Assembly: GCF_021155765.1 (NCBI RefSeq)
Contig: NC_060108.1
Coordinates: 23,151,025-23,215,024 of the forward strand
Length of the DNA: 64,000 nucleotides
Direction: 5' to 3'
From: Diprion similis
Taxonomy: Eukaryota > Arthropoda > Insecta > Hymenoptera > Diprionidae
The notes under the pieces: generated by a model
The model's database searches: none
What the model was told of the DNA's origin: nothing
The model's input: only the letters and a program-made list of their open reading frames with translations
Part shown: in pieces, positions 51,014 to 63,960 of the stretch
Position numbering within the stretch: the first letter of the stretch is position 1
Layout: each line of letters begins with the position of its first letter
Program-made: the position numbers and the translations under genes

Positions 51014-54000
51014 GGTGATCCTTGCGCTAACGTGACGTTTTAAAGTCTGATTATTACAGGTACGCGGGGCTCAACCGGGCCCAAGAAAAAAAGAAAGAAG
51101 TTTGTCGCCGTCAACGGACGTCTCCACGCTCCGGAGTGCAGTGGAAATAATCAGCGTTTGATACCTTCATATACGCTAGTTTTATGGTTCGCCGACTGAG
51201 CAATCTGCGGCTGCCCTCCTACGACTCACACTCGGCTCGCACAAAGACGGCAAGATTTCGTGCAAAAGTCGAGAGCAATGTGTATTGGTACATACACATT
51301 ATACACTGTCACTCGTAAACAGTATACATGCAGTATACAAACTCAACGTCGCGTAACCGATAATGATAAGAGATATTTCAACGCGCCAATGCCCTCAACG
51401 GCCGGAAGTTTTTGGAAAAACAAAAGTACCTACGTTCGTTTGGCAGTCGGTTTTTGCACAGTGTTTAATTTTGTAACCGTACATATGCTAAACCGGCTTA
51501 TTGTAATTAGCTGAGAATATTCTACCGTATCGTAAAATTTCTGTACACAGCACGAAATTGTTGTACTAGGATATAAAACCTGTAATTCCACTTTTTTAAT
51601 TATTTTTTAGTGATTATACTAAGATGAGTAATATTAACGTTACCAAATTATACTATGAAGTATTTTATTTATTCTGTGATCGAATAAAAAAAGAAGAAAC
51701 TTACGGTTCGATCTAGTTACTAAAGAATTTTTATTCACATTTTTTGAAAACCGAATAATTCTTTGACGAAACTACCTTTAATTGTCACAATAATTACGGT
51801 TCTGTAATAGATGTATAATGCGAAAAAACTACTAGGATACAAACTGAGTGAAAAGAAAACAAATTTAAACTCAATATGATTTAATCGACAGGCGATATAT
51901 ACTGCAATTATCAACCAAGTTTGAAAGAAGGTGTTGTGCGAATATTCCGCTGTTAACAAATTCAAAATTGAGGCGTAATTACCGCGTCCGGCTGAATTTG
52001 CGAGGACCATAATTACGGCATAATTAAATTCGAATAACTTTACGAATAATTTGCAGGAGCATTTAAACGTAGATTTTTCTCCAGGAAACGATAAATATTA
52101 TCAAGGCGAGTTTTGAAGACCAGAACTGGGAACCGGTGATGGCGCAGCGTGTGAAACGAACGGTTATCCTTATCATCGACGATACGGACTTCCGGTTTAT
52201 CCCACGCAGCTTCGTCTCCTCTCCCCCATAATAATATGCTGTATTACAAAAACCCCGCGGAGATTGTAAAAATTACAACGAGCTACTCTGCCTAGAATCG
52301 CGACGCAATTTCTTTAAATAAAATATCAGAAAATAAGTAAACACCGCATATTGACACGCGTAATATATCGAACGAATTTATTCAGCTATAATGCAATCTC
52401 TGAACGAAATATTACTACGATATGCAGTACGAAAGAGAAGGAAGAGAAATTCCGAAACAAGTAGACATTTTTAAAGTATAAAATAAGAAATTAATTCGTC
52501 GTGAATTTGCAAGGAGAAGAAGAAACGGAATAAAGCCAGAAGCTTAACCAGTAGCGCAAGTCCTTTTAAGCTCAAAGACTTTGACGTGAGGATAATTATA
52601 AAAGGTTATTATCAATTGTGTTCACGTGTATGTATAATATATGTATAATACATAATCCTTGTGTACTTCATAAGCATCATCAGTTATAGTTTATTAACAG
52701 TGTTACACGCACAATCATACATAGAACAACGTCGATCGGTTACAGATTTCCTATTCTCTTGACTTTTCGTGTGTTTCGACTCTAAATGAAAACTTTCAGA
52801 TATATACGAATATTTAGAGTATATAATGGTAAACAAGCCCGTCGTTATCTGTATGCTATGTCCGTGTTGTGTGCTCAAGTGCTCTTTGACTTGAATATCA
52901 AAATTCTTAAGCCACTTTACTTCGCGAAAAAAAAAAACTATAACGAAACGCAAGAAAAAAAAATCAGTCATTGCAAAAAACTAATAACTAGTAATAAACC
53001 CAGTGCAGTAATACACAGAAACGAATACGTCGTATTATACACGGTGAATGATAAATCGTCAATTGCTCACTACGTGTCTCGTCTAGTGTAAAAAATTTAA
53101 TATCGATGTACACAACTCGGCAAGTAGTTGACAACGCTTGACAATCATCTAGTAGAAAGTTTATGCATTATACTCTATAACGCTTGCTTTCACCGTTGCA
53201 ATTAGAATCCATAAATAATTTTTTTAGTTTACTTTTTACAACTGTATAAATACTTGAGATCTATGTTTGTGATTTCCAATGAATCGCAGTTTCGTTATGT
53301 TTGAACATCCATTACCACCTGCACTATTCTCTCTTTCTCTTTTTGTTGTGTTTCTTATCTTTTCATTTAATTTAATTTATCTTCATATTTACTTATTAGA
53401 TAAATGTGACGCCATTTCAATTTTTTTCTTGAAACATGTGATTTAATATTAGCGGTTCAATATTAAAGCCATATCATAGGAAAACCGGATCCAGAGTTCC
53501 ATTTCATCATTATAATTACTTTTTTTTTATTTAGAATCAGATTTCAAATCTTATACAAAACTGGTTTGAAAATCGAAATGTTCGATACATTACCATTATT
53601 ATCATTATCGTTATTAATATTTTTAGTGTTTCAAACATTAAATTAGGAAAGCAAAATGAACATTATAGTTGATTGAATTCTCTATCCTCTAAATTTTCAT
53701 TAGGACAACTAATTTTACATAAATAAGGGTAAACTATTTATAACTGGGGAGGAGAACAAGACCGGTAATTCATCCAATGACCCGGTAAAGTTCTCATTAT
53801 ACAATCTCGACATTTTCAGTCGCCTACAATTCTTACACGCTATCGCGATTGCTGACAAAAATGCCTGCCAAATTAATATAATTTGTTTACACATAAAGGC
53901 ATGATGAGACAAGTACAGTCGCGATGCCCACATCGTATGCATAATTATAAATTACGAGAAAGATAATAGCAATAGCAAATAGAAGAAAGTAAAAAGAAAA

Positions 54001-57000
54001 AAAACTTTTTTGAAAAATAGCGAAATGAAAACCGACTAAACTACACGCCGATGTAAGAAAATTTCACATCTAACGATAAGCATTTATCGTTAAGATCACT
54101 AACCAAAATTATAACTATATACTACCCAAATATGTTTAACAATGATTGATTCTTGTGAATTAACTCTTAACTTGAAATTTCAACGTGGAAGCTGCTTTGA
54201 GCACAACTTCGATAATGTAATCGTCACACTCTATACTTTGCATCTAAATAACGCGTATTTACCAAAAGGAAAGGATTATGATTTATTATTATATGTGCAG
54301 TATTGTATAGCTTAAATTCAGTTCGAAAACATAAAGTCATTGCATTGCAGTTTTTTTCTTTTTTTTTTTTTTTCTTTTTACGTTATCTTGCAACCGATGA
54401 AGAAATTGCAACATGAAGTTAGTAATTACTAATCACTCAGTTCAAATAAAAGTTGTTTCCAAAAATTGGAATCCTTCAAACTGGATCGTCTATACTTTTT
54501 GAAAACATGGCGTCGTGAAGTCAGAAGAAAAAAATTTCAATCGCACTCGCGATCTAGTAACTAGTTGAAAATACAACATAGATATAGTTTCATACTGTGC
54601 AGGCAATAAAAACGTGATTTGACCATCAATATTCTACAGCTTGATGTATTAGTTGATCGAACGCATGGGCTAAAATCGCGAAGTGGACCACGAAATTTAA
54701 TCATGGCGACCACTAACACGTCGTCTGCTGTTACGGCAAATTTAATTGATATGAATATCGAGCACAGAACTATATCGCTTAGAGATAATTTTCGACACTT
54801 TTATAATGCATGTATAATTTGTTTTTTGTACACCAACTTCGAATTATGTATTTTATAACCATTACATAAACAATACATGAGAATCGCGAGAGAATTTTTT
54901 TCGCCAATTCCTAACAACGCCATTGATAAGTCCAATTCAAAAACAAAAGAAATAAATATTCATGTACATAATTTTTTACCTAATGGGGTCAATTGTGTAA
55001 CATGCCCTGAACAGACTTCAGATTCGTCGGACTAGACATTTGTTTGCAAAGAGACAGGCACAATTTGGCCAAGTGTATATAGTTAAAGTGCGTCTTGGAT
55101 TGGGGTAAATCTCCGAAGCTTCGCATAAGTATGGACAATGCATGTTTGTTACAATTTTTTTCAGATTTTTGTTCTAATCTTCATCTTATTTCGGCATAAA
55201 TACTCACGCATCGACATTCATTGATGCTGCAGGTACGCATACCGATATTGTGCAGCATGCATACAAGTTATTCAAAATTCAATACACACAAAATTTCCTG
55301 CGGATACCCGATGTGTACTTAATAAAGAATCCTTAACTATTAATAATACGAATATAGTAATACGCGATGCTTATGAGTTTACAAGTAATTATCCTATCTC
55401 TATATGACTACGCAGCAATTATACTTATACTTATATAAGAATCGCGAAACGCAACATTTACATTGTGCACTTATTTTATTGTTAGACAAAGTAGCAATGC
55501 AAGGCATGTCATCAGATGCACGGAAAAAGAATAAATGTTGAGAAAAAAAAACGAAATAAAAATTCAACTAGAACAATCATCGTCTTCAGCGTCGATCGAT
55601 GTTAAATTTTTATTTCAATTTCGGCGCAGTGGTTCTACCTCCAAAAACGAGACGAGTCGTATTAAGTTACGTAAATTATATAATATATTATTATTATATA
55701 AGTATAAACCCCAAATTTATAACTATGCCTTCACTGCCAAGCAGTTCTATATCTCTTCGCGTGTATAAATTTGGCCGCAGGTTTTTGCAGACAGATATAA
55801 CATGCATTATTGAAGTATACATTACGAACAGGTATTTCTTAAAGTATTACCCGAATACGTATAATGTATTCATACATGTTGATTTAGATGCAAGTCATGC
55901 TCATACATTTACGTATAGAATCATAGCAGTAGCTTATCATGAATTGAATTGTGATGTAGGTAATACAACTACGAGAATTTCGAAAAAATCTCCACTAATT
56001 TTATGCAAAGTATACAGCGTTTTCGATCAATAATTATTTCAGTATATAATTATAACAAATTATTCAAGTATTGTATCATATTTATTATCTCACAATGAAT
56101 TTCTTTCTTTTCTTTTCTTTTTTACTTCTATCATATATCCATAAGGTACATATCCATTGTCCGTTGAAGCATCATATACCTCACAAGTTTGCTTCCAAGA
56201 TGACCTTTCGTCAATTATAACTGTTACCAAAACGGATAATTGGTCTGTTTGGATATTAAACTTTCAAGAAGACACAAAATTTAGAATTTTGCTTCTTCAG
56301 CAACGCATGACCTAACTTGCTAATGCGATAATATAGGTTCCCTTCCATACCTTGTATTATCAACCAGTAAATTTTACGCGGTAATATTGGAAAAAGGAAA
56401 AAAAAATGAACAAAATAACAAAATGAGGACTAAAAAAAAGTCGCATAACGTATGTACAATTTAGCACATCTAAATGTGATTACATATATTCACATTAAAG
56501 ATTATTCTTTTTCAGGTTGAGTCATAGGGTCATATACATCAGAGCTCAATTCAGCCCCTGCCGCGTCACGTAATTTGGACAAAAAAAACTAATACAAAAC
56601 ACGGATTTTTGTTCATTTTCTTTCGTTTTTTTTTTTTTCTTTTTTTTTCTTCAATCATTGGATTGGAAGTGCAGGGGGGTACTGTGCTTTAGTAGTACGT
56701 AAAAAATTATATTTCACAGTAGTCTCCTCTTCTTCTCTACGGTTTTCGGTGTACAAAGGATTGGTTAAAATTTATTTCAAAATGGATCTGAAATTGAAAT
56801 AATTTTCACCGCACCTTATAATACAGTTTAGATTTGTATACAGGGGTAGAAACAAAAAGAAAAATAAAACAAACAAAAACTGTCGACCATTCTATCAAAA
56901 ATACCGATACACATCACGTATAAGTAGAAATGCAAGTAGTTATAGACGTGAAATCAGGTAGCGTTCGTTAGAATATAGGTGCGTTACTCTAATGCACCCT

Positions 57001-57250
57001 GAAAGCCCGTCGCAAAAAATCTCTTTACGGTGTTCTCACAGCGTCATTAGGAATATTACGTAAATGCTGATTTGTTTCGGGGGCATGCCCGACAGTTGTA
57101 AAAAAAATGTAATATTTTTCAAGAAATAGGACGCGTATTTATAAGCCAACACTAATACCGAGAACAGTAAGTGGACAGGCTACAGTTCTATGAGTGGTTT
57201 GAGATTTTTTACATAATGTTAAATGACGAAAGTTTGAATTCAATTCAATC
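51014..57250. other. AT-rich spacer upstream of neprilysin
   Basis: It contains the neprilysin promoter side (just above 51013) and, at its far end, downstream sequence of the loqs locus. Poly(T)/poly(A) tracts are common (for example 54350-54380, 56620-56652). The only long frame, 55599-56033 on the plus strand, has no family resemblance. Confidence 0.5.
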
Positions 57251-57256
57251 TTTATT
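57251..57256 (-). other. Poly(A) signal AATAAA downstream of the loqs / 492-codon frame
   Basis: A TTTATT on the plus strand reads AATAAA on the minus strand, about 350 bases after the stop at 57603. It is a candidate 3' end for the transcript carrying the long frame. Other AATAAA words lie further downstream (for example near 56080), so the site is not certain. Confidence 0.4.
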
Positions 57257-57602
57257 ATTGATCGTGTGATTCAACGCGAAGCCATTATTACCTAATACAT
57301 ATTACTATGCAGTATTGTTCAGATTATAATTTGAGCGCGTTAAAAATCCCAGTCAAGTAATATTGCTGGACGATTTCAACCTTTCATCACTAAAATCAGT
57401 AGGAAATCTTAAGCCCTACAGATTTGTGTTATTTCTTTATCTTTGTAACAGCTTGCTCTGTGTCGGCGTCACGGCTCTTGAAAAATAGCACTTCTACATA
57501 TGAGAGAAATTCGTACATACCCCCTTCCAATCAATCGCAAAAACTTAAACAGCGTTGTGATAGAAGAAGGATGATAGTTGTTATGGCAAATTTTCTTTTG
57601 AA

Positions 57603-59081
57603 CTACTTGTTAAACCGTGGTGGTCTCCTTAATCTCGGTATTAATTCAGTTCTAAGAGCTTGCGCATAATTCGGAGCCGCATACTGATCGGCGAGAGTAA
57701 GCGGGCTCTGAAGACTTTGTATGAATAAAGGCGAGTCCGTTATTTGGCCAACGCTAGCGGCCTGATACTGATATTGACCATTGGCCATATCAGCAGTAGG
57801 GTAATGATTGGGTTGTACAAATTGGTGAGTGCTATCGAATTGGGGATACGGAAGCGGACTTTCGGCAGAAAATTGTGGTATGACTGAATTGACGTTTACA
57901 GGCGTGGGTGTGAAACTGGCCGGGTCGTAAGCTTGGAATTGATTGATTTGACTAAGCTGCGGCGTAGCGTAAGGAGGAGATTGGGGGAACTGTGATGATT
58001 CTGGAAAAAGTACGCTGGCCAGTGTCTGCTGAGGAAAAGAATCTGGCCTTGGATACTGAGCGATGCTGGTAATGTTGGCCAAACTTTGAACATTTGGTAT
58101 ATTAGCGATCGGCGAGCCACTGTAGCCGTGGTAAGTCTGCCTACTATGTTCTAATTCCTTAACGCTGTTCTGCAACGAACTTGCGACGCTGGATTTTTGC
58201 TTGTTAATATTACCCGCTCCGATATCTGCGTTTTGCTGCTTCATTCTGGCTTCCGTCAAAAAAGGATGCCTGACGTTAACGATGCTCTGCGGTGCTCGCA
58301 GTGGTGGAAAATTAATCTGACCCATTTTAGGGACCAAGTTGTGCTGCTCCAATGCCTTGTTGTGAACCGTCGTAACTGCCGTTGTTGTTGTTGCTGTACC
58401 CGTGGTATCATTGCGCGAGGATATGTTACCACTAGTCGTTAAATTGTTGCAATCTCTTTGCAATACTTGTTGTTGTTTTTGTACACTTGTCGTTGATTGA
58501 TTTGTATATCTCGATTGAGGGAGGTTTGCGTTGCCAGTGTTGTTATTATTCCTTGGCTTGTACTCTTGATGATTAGCAGTGCTTCCTTTACTGTACCCGT
58601 CTGTATGGGTGGAATAATTCTTATTCTTTGTCTGAAACTCTCCGTATAATTTATTTACACCGTGATAATCTTTGGAAGAATTGTCAATTTGATTTTTCAA
58701 TGACCGAACATTTCCATGATTTGAGTTCAATGTTGATTGACTCATTCTGCTATTTTTTCCCATCGATTGATCACTTGAGTTTAAATTATCAGAAGTTCTG
58801 GTATTTCGTTTCAGCATTTGCTGGCTCTTTGATGCCATAGAATTGAACGGTGTGTATTCATTCGTGGTTTGCGTTCTGACTACTTTGTTTTTAGTACCTC
58901 CATGATCGGATGACAACGATGACTTGTGTCCAATTTTATTCTTGTCTAAAACTTGACCAACTGTCAATTTCTTTTTAAAGTCTGCATTACTATTTTCGAT
59001 TGCGTTTAGTGACGAACGTTTTGGTAGTTTGCTATCGAGAATACGGTCGATAGTGACGGCTGGCAGGAGCAGAGCGCTGGC
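57603..59081 (-). CDS. 492-codon open frame directly after the loqs stop, in the loqs frame; Gln/Asn-rich
   Basis: The first codon after the loqs TGA (59082-59084) opens 492 sense codons in the same frame, ending at a stop at 57603-57605. The protein is rich in Gln, Asn, Ser, Thr, Tyr and Pro and looks disordered. It begins with a more ordered, charged stretch (VTIDRILDSKLPKRSS, then KKKLTVGQVLD) and ends in a basic segment (LIPRLRRPPRFNK). The first internal ATG is at 58838. No domain was recognised. A frame this long in AT-rich DNA with balanced composition is very unlikely to be chance, so I regard it as coding. It could be translated by readthrough of the loqs TGA, by splicing loqs exon 61301-61412 to an in-phase acceptor at 59060/59059, or as the last exon of a separate gene whose 5' exons I cannot see. 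Which of these is true is unknown. Confidence 0.7.
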   Translation of the reverse strand, partial: ASALLLPAVTIDRILDSKLPKRSSLNAIENSNADFKKKLTVGQVLDKNKIGHKSSLSSDHGGTKNKVVRTQTTNEYTPFNSMASKSQQMLKRNTRTSDNLNSSDQSMGKNSRMSQSTLNSNHGNVRSLKNQIDNSSKDYHGVNKLYGEFQTKNKNYSTHTDGYSKGSTANHQEYKPRNNNNTGNANLPQSRYTNQSTTSVQKQQQVLQRDCNNLTTSGNISSRNDTTGTATTTTAVTTVHNKALEQHNLVPKMGQINFPPLRAPQSIVNVRHPFLTEARMKQQNADIGAGNINKQKSSVASSLQNSVKELEHSRQTYHGYSGSPIANIPNVQSLANITSIAQYPRPDSFPQQTLASVLFPESSQFPQSPPYATPQLSQINQFQAYDPASFTPTPVNVNSVIPQFSAESPLPYPQFDSTHQFVQPNHYPTADMANGQYQYQAASVGQITDSPLFIQSLQSPLTLADQYAAPNYAQALRTELIPRLRRPPRFNK

Positions 59082-62000
59082 TCACTTCTTAGTCATGATT
59101 TTCAAATACTCAAGGGCATTCTGAGCCGCACTAGCCTGAGCATCTTTGCTGGTAACACCGCATCCGTAACATACCGCAACCGGTAATGTCGAAAGCTGGA
59201 CCAAGCATTGACACTTTCCTGTAACAAAATCAACATTTTAAGTGATATTAAACGTTTCCACATATTACAAAAATGTTTCAGCTTTCTGAATCATATGAGT
59301 ACGTAATAGAAGCTGGGAAAAAATATACAATCTGTAAGTGTTTGTAACTATATGATAAGCATAATTATCAAGATTATTATGCAATATGCATTCGACGTGA
59401 AAATTTAACCATTGACCCTACAATTAAAGGAATTTCTCCAATGTAATGTACCAAAATATGATTGTGACTGCTGGTACAGGAGTTAACTTTCTACGCAGTG
59501 ATGGCATGTTGTTTTATTTTATGCTTTATTTTTTTGAATGGTTTGTAGAGTGACACAAACACATTGAAAACTGGCGAATAATACTGCTGACTAATTGTAA
59601 GCCTGTGTGAGTTTGCAAAGAGCATCCCATGTATTCTCAAGTGTCAGTCTCAACTTCTCATTCCTACCAAAAGCAGCACATGTTCCTGCTGGAAAATTTA
59701 CTCAGATGGCCATTACTGCAGCTAAAAAAAAGCTCCGTCAAGATATCAGTAATGCGTTAAAGAAGATAACCACAGAAGAGAAATTGAGACAAGCTAAGAA
59801 AGTTCACGAAAGGGTAAGCAGTCTCATAAGTAAAATATCGTACTTGCTTATAACTTCAGTTTCCATTTAGAGGTTAGAATTGCAGGATTAAGTCCCAATA
59901 TTTTTATTTACGTTTACTTATCAGCTTGATTATTAACACCATTGTGAGTTGATGAGACATTTGAGGGAGAACTGGCCTAAATTTCAAATTGTTCGATTTC
60001 AGTTATTCAATTTGCCGGAATATAAAAAAAGCACGAGAATCTCGCTATACCTAAGTACACCAGAGGAATTAGACACTACAAGAATATTGAAAAATATTTT
60101 TGAATTGAAAAAATTGGCATTTGTACCAAGATATAATGGAAAAACTATGGAAATGGTCAGACTCTCGTCGATGGAGGATTACGAGAGTTTGCCATTAACA
60201 AAGTGGAACATCAAACAACCCGTTTATAGCGATGTAAGAGAGAATGCTCTTGAAACCGGTAAATATCAACACAATACTAGAGAAGAAGCGAAAAATAATT
60301 ATGATTCATATAAAGTCTTGCTGTTTAAATCATCAGATTTGTGATGCTGAAAAGACAAGGAACAATAACATCATTTAATCAAGTAATTTCATTTTCAGGG
60401 GGGCTCGATTTGGTGATACTACCAGGTTTAGCTTTCTCTCTAGATGGTAAGTTCCCGCTATACGTAATGATACACATTATTACTTCGTCATAAAGATCAA
60501 AATGCTATTATTCGTCTGCCTTCATGCTTTTCAAATTTATAGTTTCTGGTATCAAAGATAATTACTCTTTTTTAAGGTCACAGAATTGCACATTGAAAAA
60601 TTCTGATGTTTCTAAAGCATTGAACAAACAGATTTTCACTTTTATCCAATGTCTTTGCTCATTCCGGCATTCGGATATCTTTTATTTTACAACAAATACT
60701 AGAGATTTGGAGAGTGGAAGACAAATGACAATGATAGTATTGAATTTTCAATACATTGATATGTACGAAGCACCATGATTTCATTTCAAACTTTGGAATG
60801 TTAAAGGGAAACGTCTCGGTCATGGTATGGGATACTATGATAAATTTCTCCACTCCTGTAAGGAGAAATCATGTAAAATGCCATACTTGATAGGAATTGC
60901 ATTCAACGAGCAAATTAAAGAAGATATACCAACGACAGAAGAGGACGTTAATCTGGACTTAGTACTCACAGAACAAGAAAATTGAAACAAAATAATAGCT
61001 CTGGATGTTACAAGTTTTACATCAGTTTTCAAATATATATTGATGTTTTCAAGTTGAGGAACTTTTTATCAAATTCTTCCATTTTGTAAAGCAGATACCA
61101 GTTTAATAAAATTCCATGCAATGAGATTAGAGATTAATCTTACACACAATACTAAATTCACATAGATTAAGATAATCATACAATATACCTCTGACCAATC
61201 TTGATCGGAACATTAATGTCGAATAATTGTCTACTAAGGGTTGATCATTCAACAGGTAATGCGTGATGAAAACTGAAAAAATTCATTCAAATCAACTTAC
61301 CGCTAATGGACTTTTCTTCGATATCAACGTAGGTAACTTCGAATATCTGCTCAGAGGCAATCTCTTGCAGGAACTGGACCAGATTGATATCCCCATCGTT
61401 TAAACATGTATTCTGCAGCAAATAAAACTCTATAATAGTAATACAAGAATTATCAAGGCTTGCGATAAACTGAGAATTCAATGTATTGCCAATATACACA
61501 ATTGTATATGGGAATCGATTTTGGGACTGGGTAAACGGTTAGACGTATTATATACCTATTTGTCTATTAACATACAGTATTTTGAACTGTGTTATGCATG
61601 TGGGAATTATTGAGGCAGGAAAGCCGAAACTTGTGAGACGAATTGTATCTAAACGGGAAAAATACGAACCTGTAGTTGACAAAGTTTAACGCCTGTGGAA
61701 GACTTGAGGTTCTTGTGGAATTGGGAAACCTTGAGGCTGTGGGGAGGTGTCAGTGTTGATATTTTGCTATCTTTCAAATCAGCATAACGAGCGCTCATAT
61801 TCGCATTTCTTTGCACAATCTATAACGGACAACAAAATTATACAGAGATGAATAATATATTCACACAGGTAAAGGCTTGATCAGACTCAGTAGTTTCTTT
61901 TTCTGTGTTCTTCTTTCTCTCTCTCTTCTAAATTTGCGTAGCAATAATATTAGTAACATAACATCAAATGAAGTGGAAATGATCCAAGCATAGTTAGTTA

Positions 62001-63960
62001 GTGCAAATCAAAAAATTACCTCTGATATTATCACAGAAGGCGAAGAAAATTTGTCCGTTATAGATTCTTATAACAAGAAAGATAGAAATATACCAACTGG
62101 CTATGTCACTTCCACTTCGCTAGCCCCACACACACACTTGAAATTCATTTTTTATCTCACACTATGCAATAAATAAAAAAACTAACTCATTTATTTCTGA
62201 TTCATATCCGAATGATTTCATTGGAAAACAGACACAACTCAACTCACATGTCATTATTACCTCAGGAACTATACTGTGTATACATTTGCCTTCTGCAATA
62301 TCTTATGCAAACATTTTAATACTGTCACTATTTTTAGAAGACTAAGCATTTCGCTTACCTCGTCATCGTCAATTCCTGGACTCTGATTGTTCTCAATTGG
62401 CGTATCCCGCAACGTGCGCCACATCTTGTCAGCAGCCTGTCGTTTAGCAAGTTTCTTGCTTTTTCCAATACCAACTTGTCTGTACTTCAGTATAGAGCAG
62501 ACAATGGTGAATTGTCTTTCGTGAGGTAGCCCTTCCTCGCCTTCCATGGTGTATTTTGGTGGAGGCCAGTGATTAGACATGCACATTTCTTGTAACGAAC
62601 CAATCGGATTTCCAATGACCTTGTCTTCCCCATAACTTTGCAGTTCCTGAAGATTCTGACCCCTGATATAACGTCACCAATTACTTTATTCTCTGAATCC
62701 TTTCCTAGCGCACGAAGGCAACATCTTTCAAAATGAACATTGTGGAATTGCAAAAATGCAGTGTACTTACTCAGATATGCTGTTAGGCAGTGGACCCTCT
62801 GATGTTTCAGTGTTTACCCCAATCAGTTTGTCCAGGACTGCTTTAGCTGCAGCGTGTTTTGCCTCCTTCTTAGATCTCCCAGTCCCCATAGCTGAAATGA
62901 TTGGATCTGCTTCAATCGTGCAATTCTTTTCGAGTGATTTTATGGATTCGTTCCAAGAGTGCCAGGAGGCAAACATTAATGTGTATATACAGCTTGGCAT
63001 TCATTAACATCTGATTTTTTTCAATTTGAATAATTCTTGATTAGTTGAATGTTTGTTATCGAATTCAACTTTGCAAGGTGATTATAATTTTCGATTTTAC
63101 TTATTTTCATTTCGTCTTATATTCCAATTATTCTTTCACTGATTCTACAAGAGCATTGAAAAGTGTAAAAAAATTATGACAAAGCTTCAGATTAAATCAG
63201 CGTGAAGTGATTTTTTATTTTGTACGTGAAAATAATTAGGAGTATGACAAACATCAAATATGTATCAACTTTAGTGTTGAATAATTTAGTAATGAACTGT
63301 ATTGGGATAGAATATAACATGATTGAAAAAAATCAGCGCTACTTACAATTTCCATTACAAATGGAAGTGGTGAATAGATATTTCAATCCGAGCTACCATG
63401 CTGAGGAAATTGATGTCCAATCATTCATTACATGAAAATAACACTCTCGTTCATTCATACTGGTTGATAAATGTATGAGATAATTGAAAATCATATTAGT
63501 AGTGACTGTGAATTATATTTTCGAAAAACTGTAGAACCACCGCTATCATGCTTGCAAAATTAACTTGCATCAATTATTCGTATTTACTGAATTACATCAA
63601 TGGAAAAACCAAACAAGAAAAAACTATTTGCTAGACCCTTGTATTACGCAAAAGAATTGAATTCTCAATTGATTACTTAAAATTTAATACAGCCAACTAT
63701 TTACTTCAACATTTACACAAACTCTTAGGTGAAAAAATTTATAGGACGTACTAACCCACGACATCAGAGACAGTGACGCGATAACGGAAGGTAGGTTCAT
63801 GTATGGCACCCTCTATTTGTACAAGTTCATATTTTGGAGTGGTGCCTCTGCGTGACAGGAGCTCTTGCAAAACGGAAACTGGAGTTTTAGCAGGCATGGA
63901 CTTCATTTCTAAACGTGCTGCCTCGTCCAATGGTAATGCCTCGGACATAAGAGTGTGCAT
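59082..63960 (-). CDS. loqs: Loquacious, dsRNA-binding partner of Dicer
   Basis: Family role: Loqs (TRBP/PACT family) partners Dicer-1 in pre-miRNA processing, and some isoforms act with Dicer-2. Coding exons, all phase-compatible: 63756-63960, 62771-62891, 62359-62662, 61670-61819, 61301-61412, 59082-59218, giving 342 aa. dsRBD1 starts near residue 26 (TPVSVLQELLSRRG) and runs on to GTGRSKKEAKHAAAKAVLDK. dsRBD2 begins near residue 127 (NPIGSLQEMC, then WPPPKY and GEEGLPHERQF). dsRBD3 holds FEVTYVDIEEK and the C-terminal LSTLPVAVCYGCG...ALEYLKIMTKK, as in insect Loqs. The spacer between dsRBD2 and 3 keeps the KVSQFHKNLK segment. The start is uncertain: the ATG at 63960 is the first in frame, but the frame stays open to the window edge, so an upstream exon or longer N-terminus is possible. 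MTHFS lies in the last intron on the other strand. Past the TGA the frame continues (see the next entry). Confidence 0.95.
59706..60985 (+). CDS. Mthfs: 5-formyltetrahydrofolate cyclo-ligase (methenyl-THF synthetase)
   Basis: The enzyme converts 5-formyl-THF and ATP to 5,10-methenyl-THF, returning stored folate to one-carbon metabolism, usually in the cytosol. Exons: 59706-59813, 60003-60258, 60399-60446, 60807-60985, giving 196 aa (human enzyme about 203). The N-terminus matches the family (AKKKLRQDISNALKKI), followed by EYKKSTRISLYLS, FVPRYNGKTMEMVR, KWNIKQP, GGLDLVILPGLAFS, and the C-terminal nucleotide/folate-site motif split over exons 3 and 4, RLGHGMGYYDKFL. All phases agree. The last acceptor (TTAAAG) has a weak pyrimidine tract. 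The ATG at 59706 is the first in frame; about 33 upstream sense codons lack an ATG. The whole gene sits inside the 59219-61300 intron of loqs on the opposite strand. Confidence 0.95.
61105..61110 (+). other. Poly(A) signal of the MTHFS gene
   Basis: AATAAA lies 120 bases after the MTHFS stop and about 190 bases before the loqs exon on the other strand, so the nested gene can end entirely inside the loqs intron. Confidence 0.7.
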
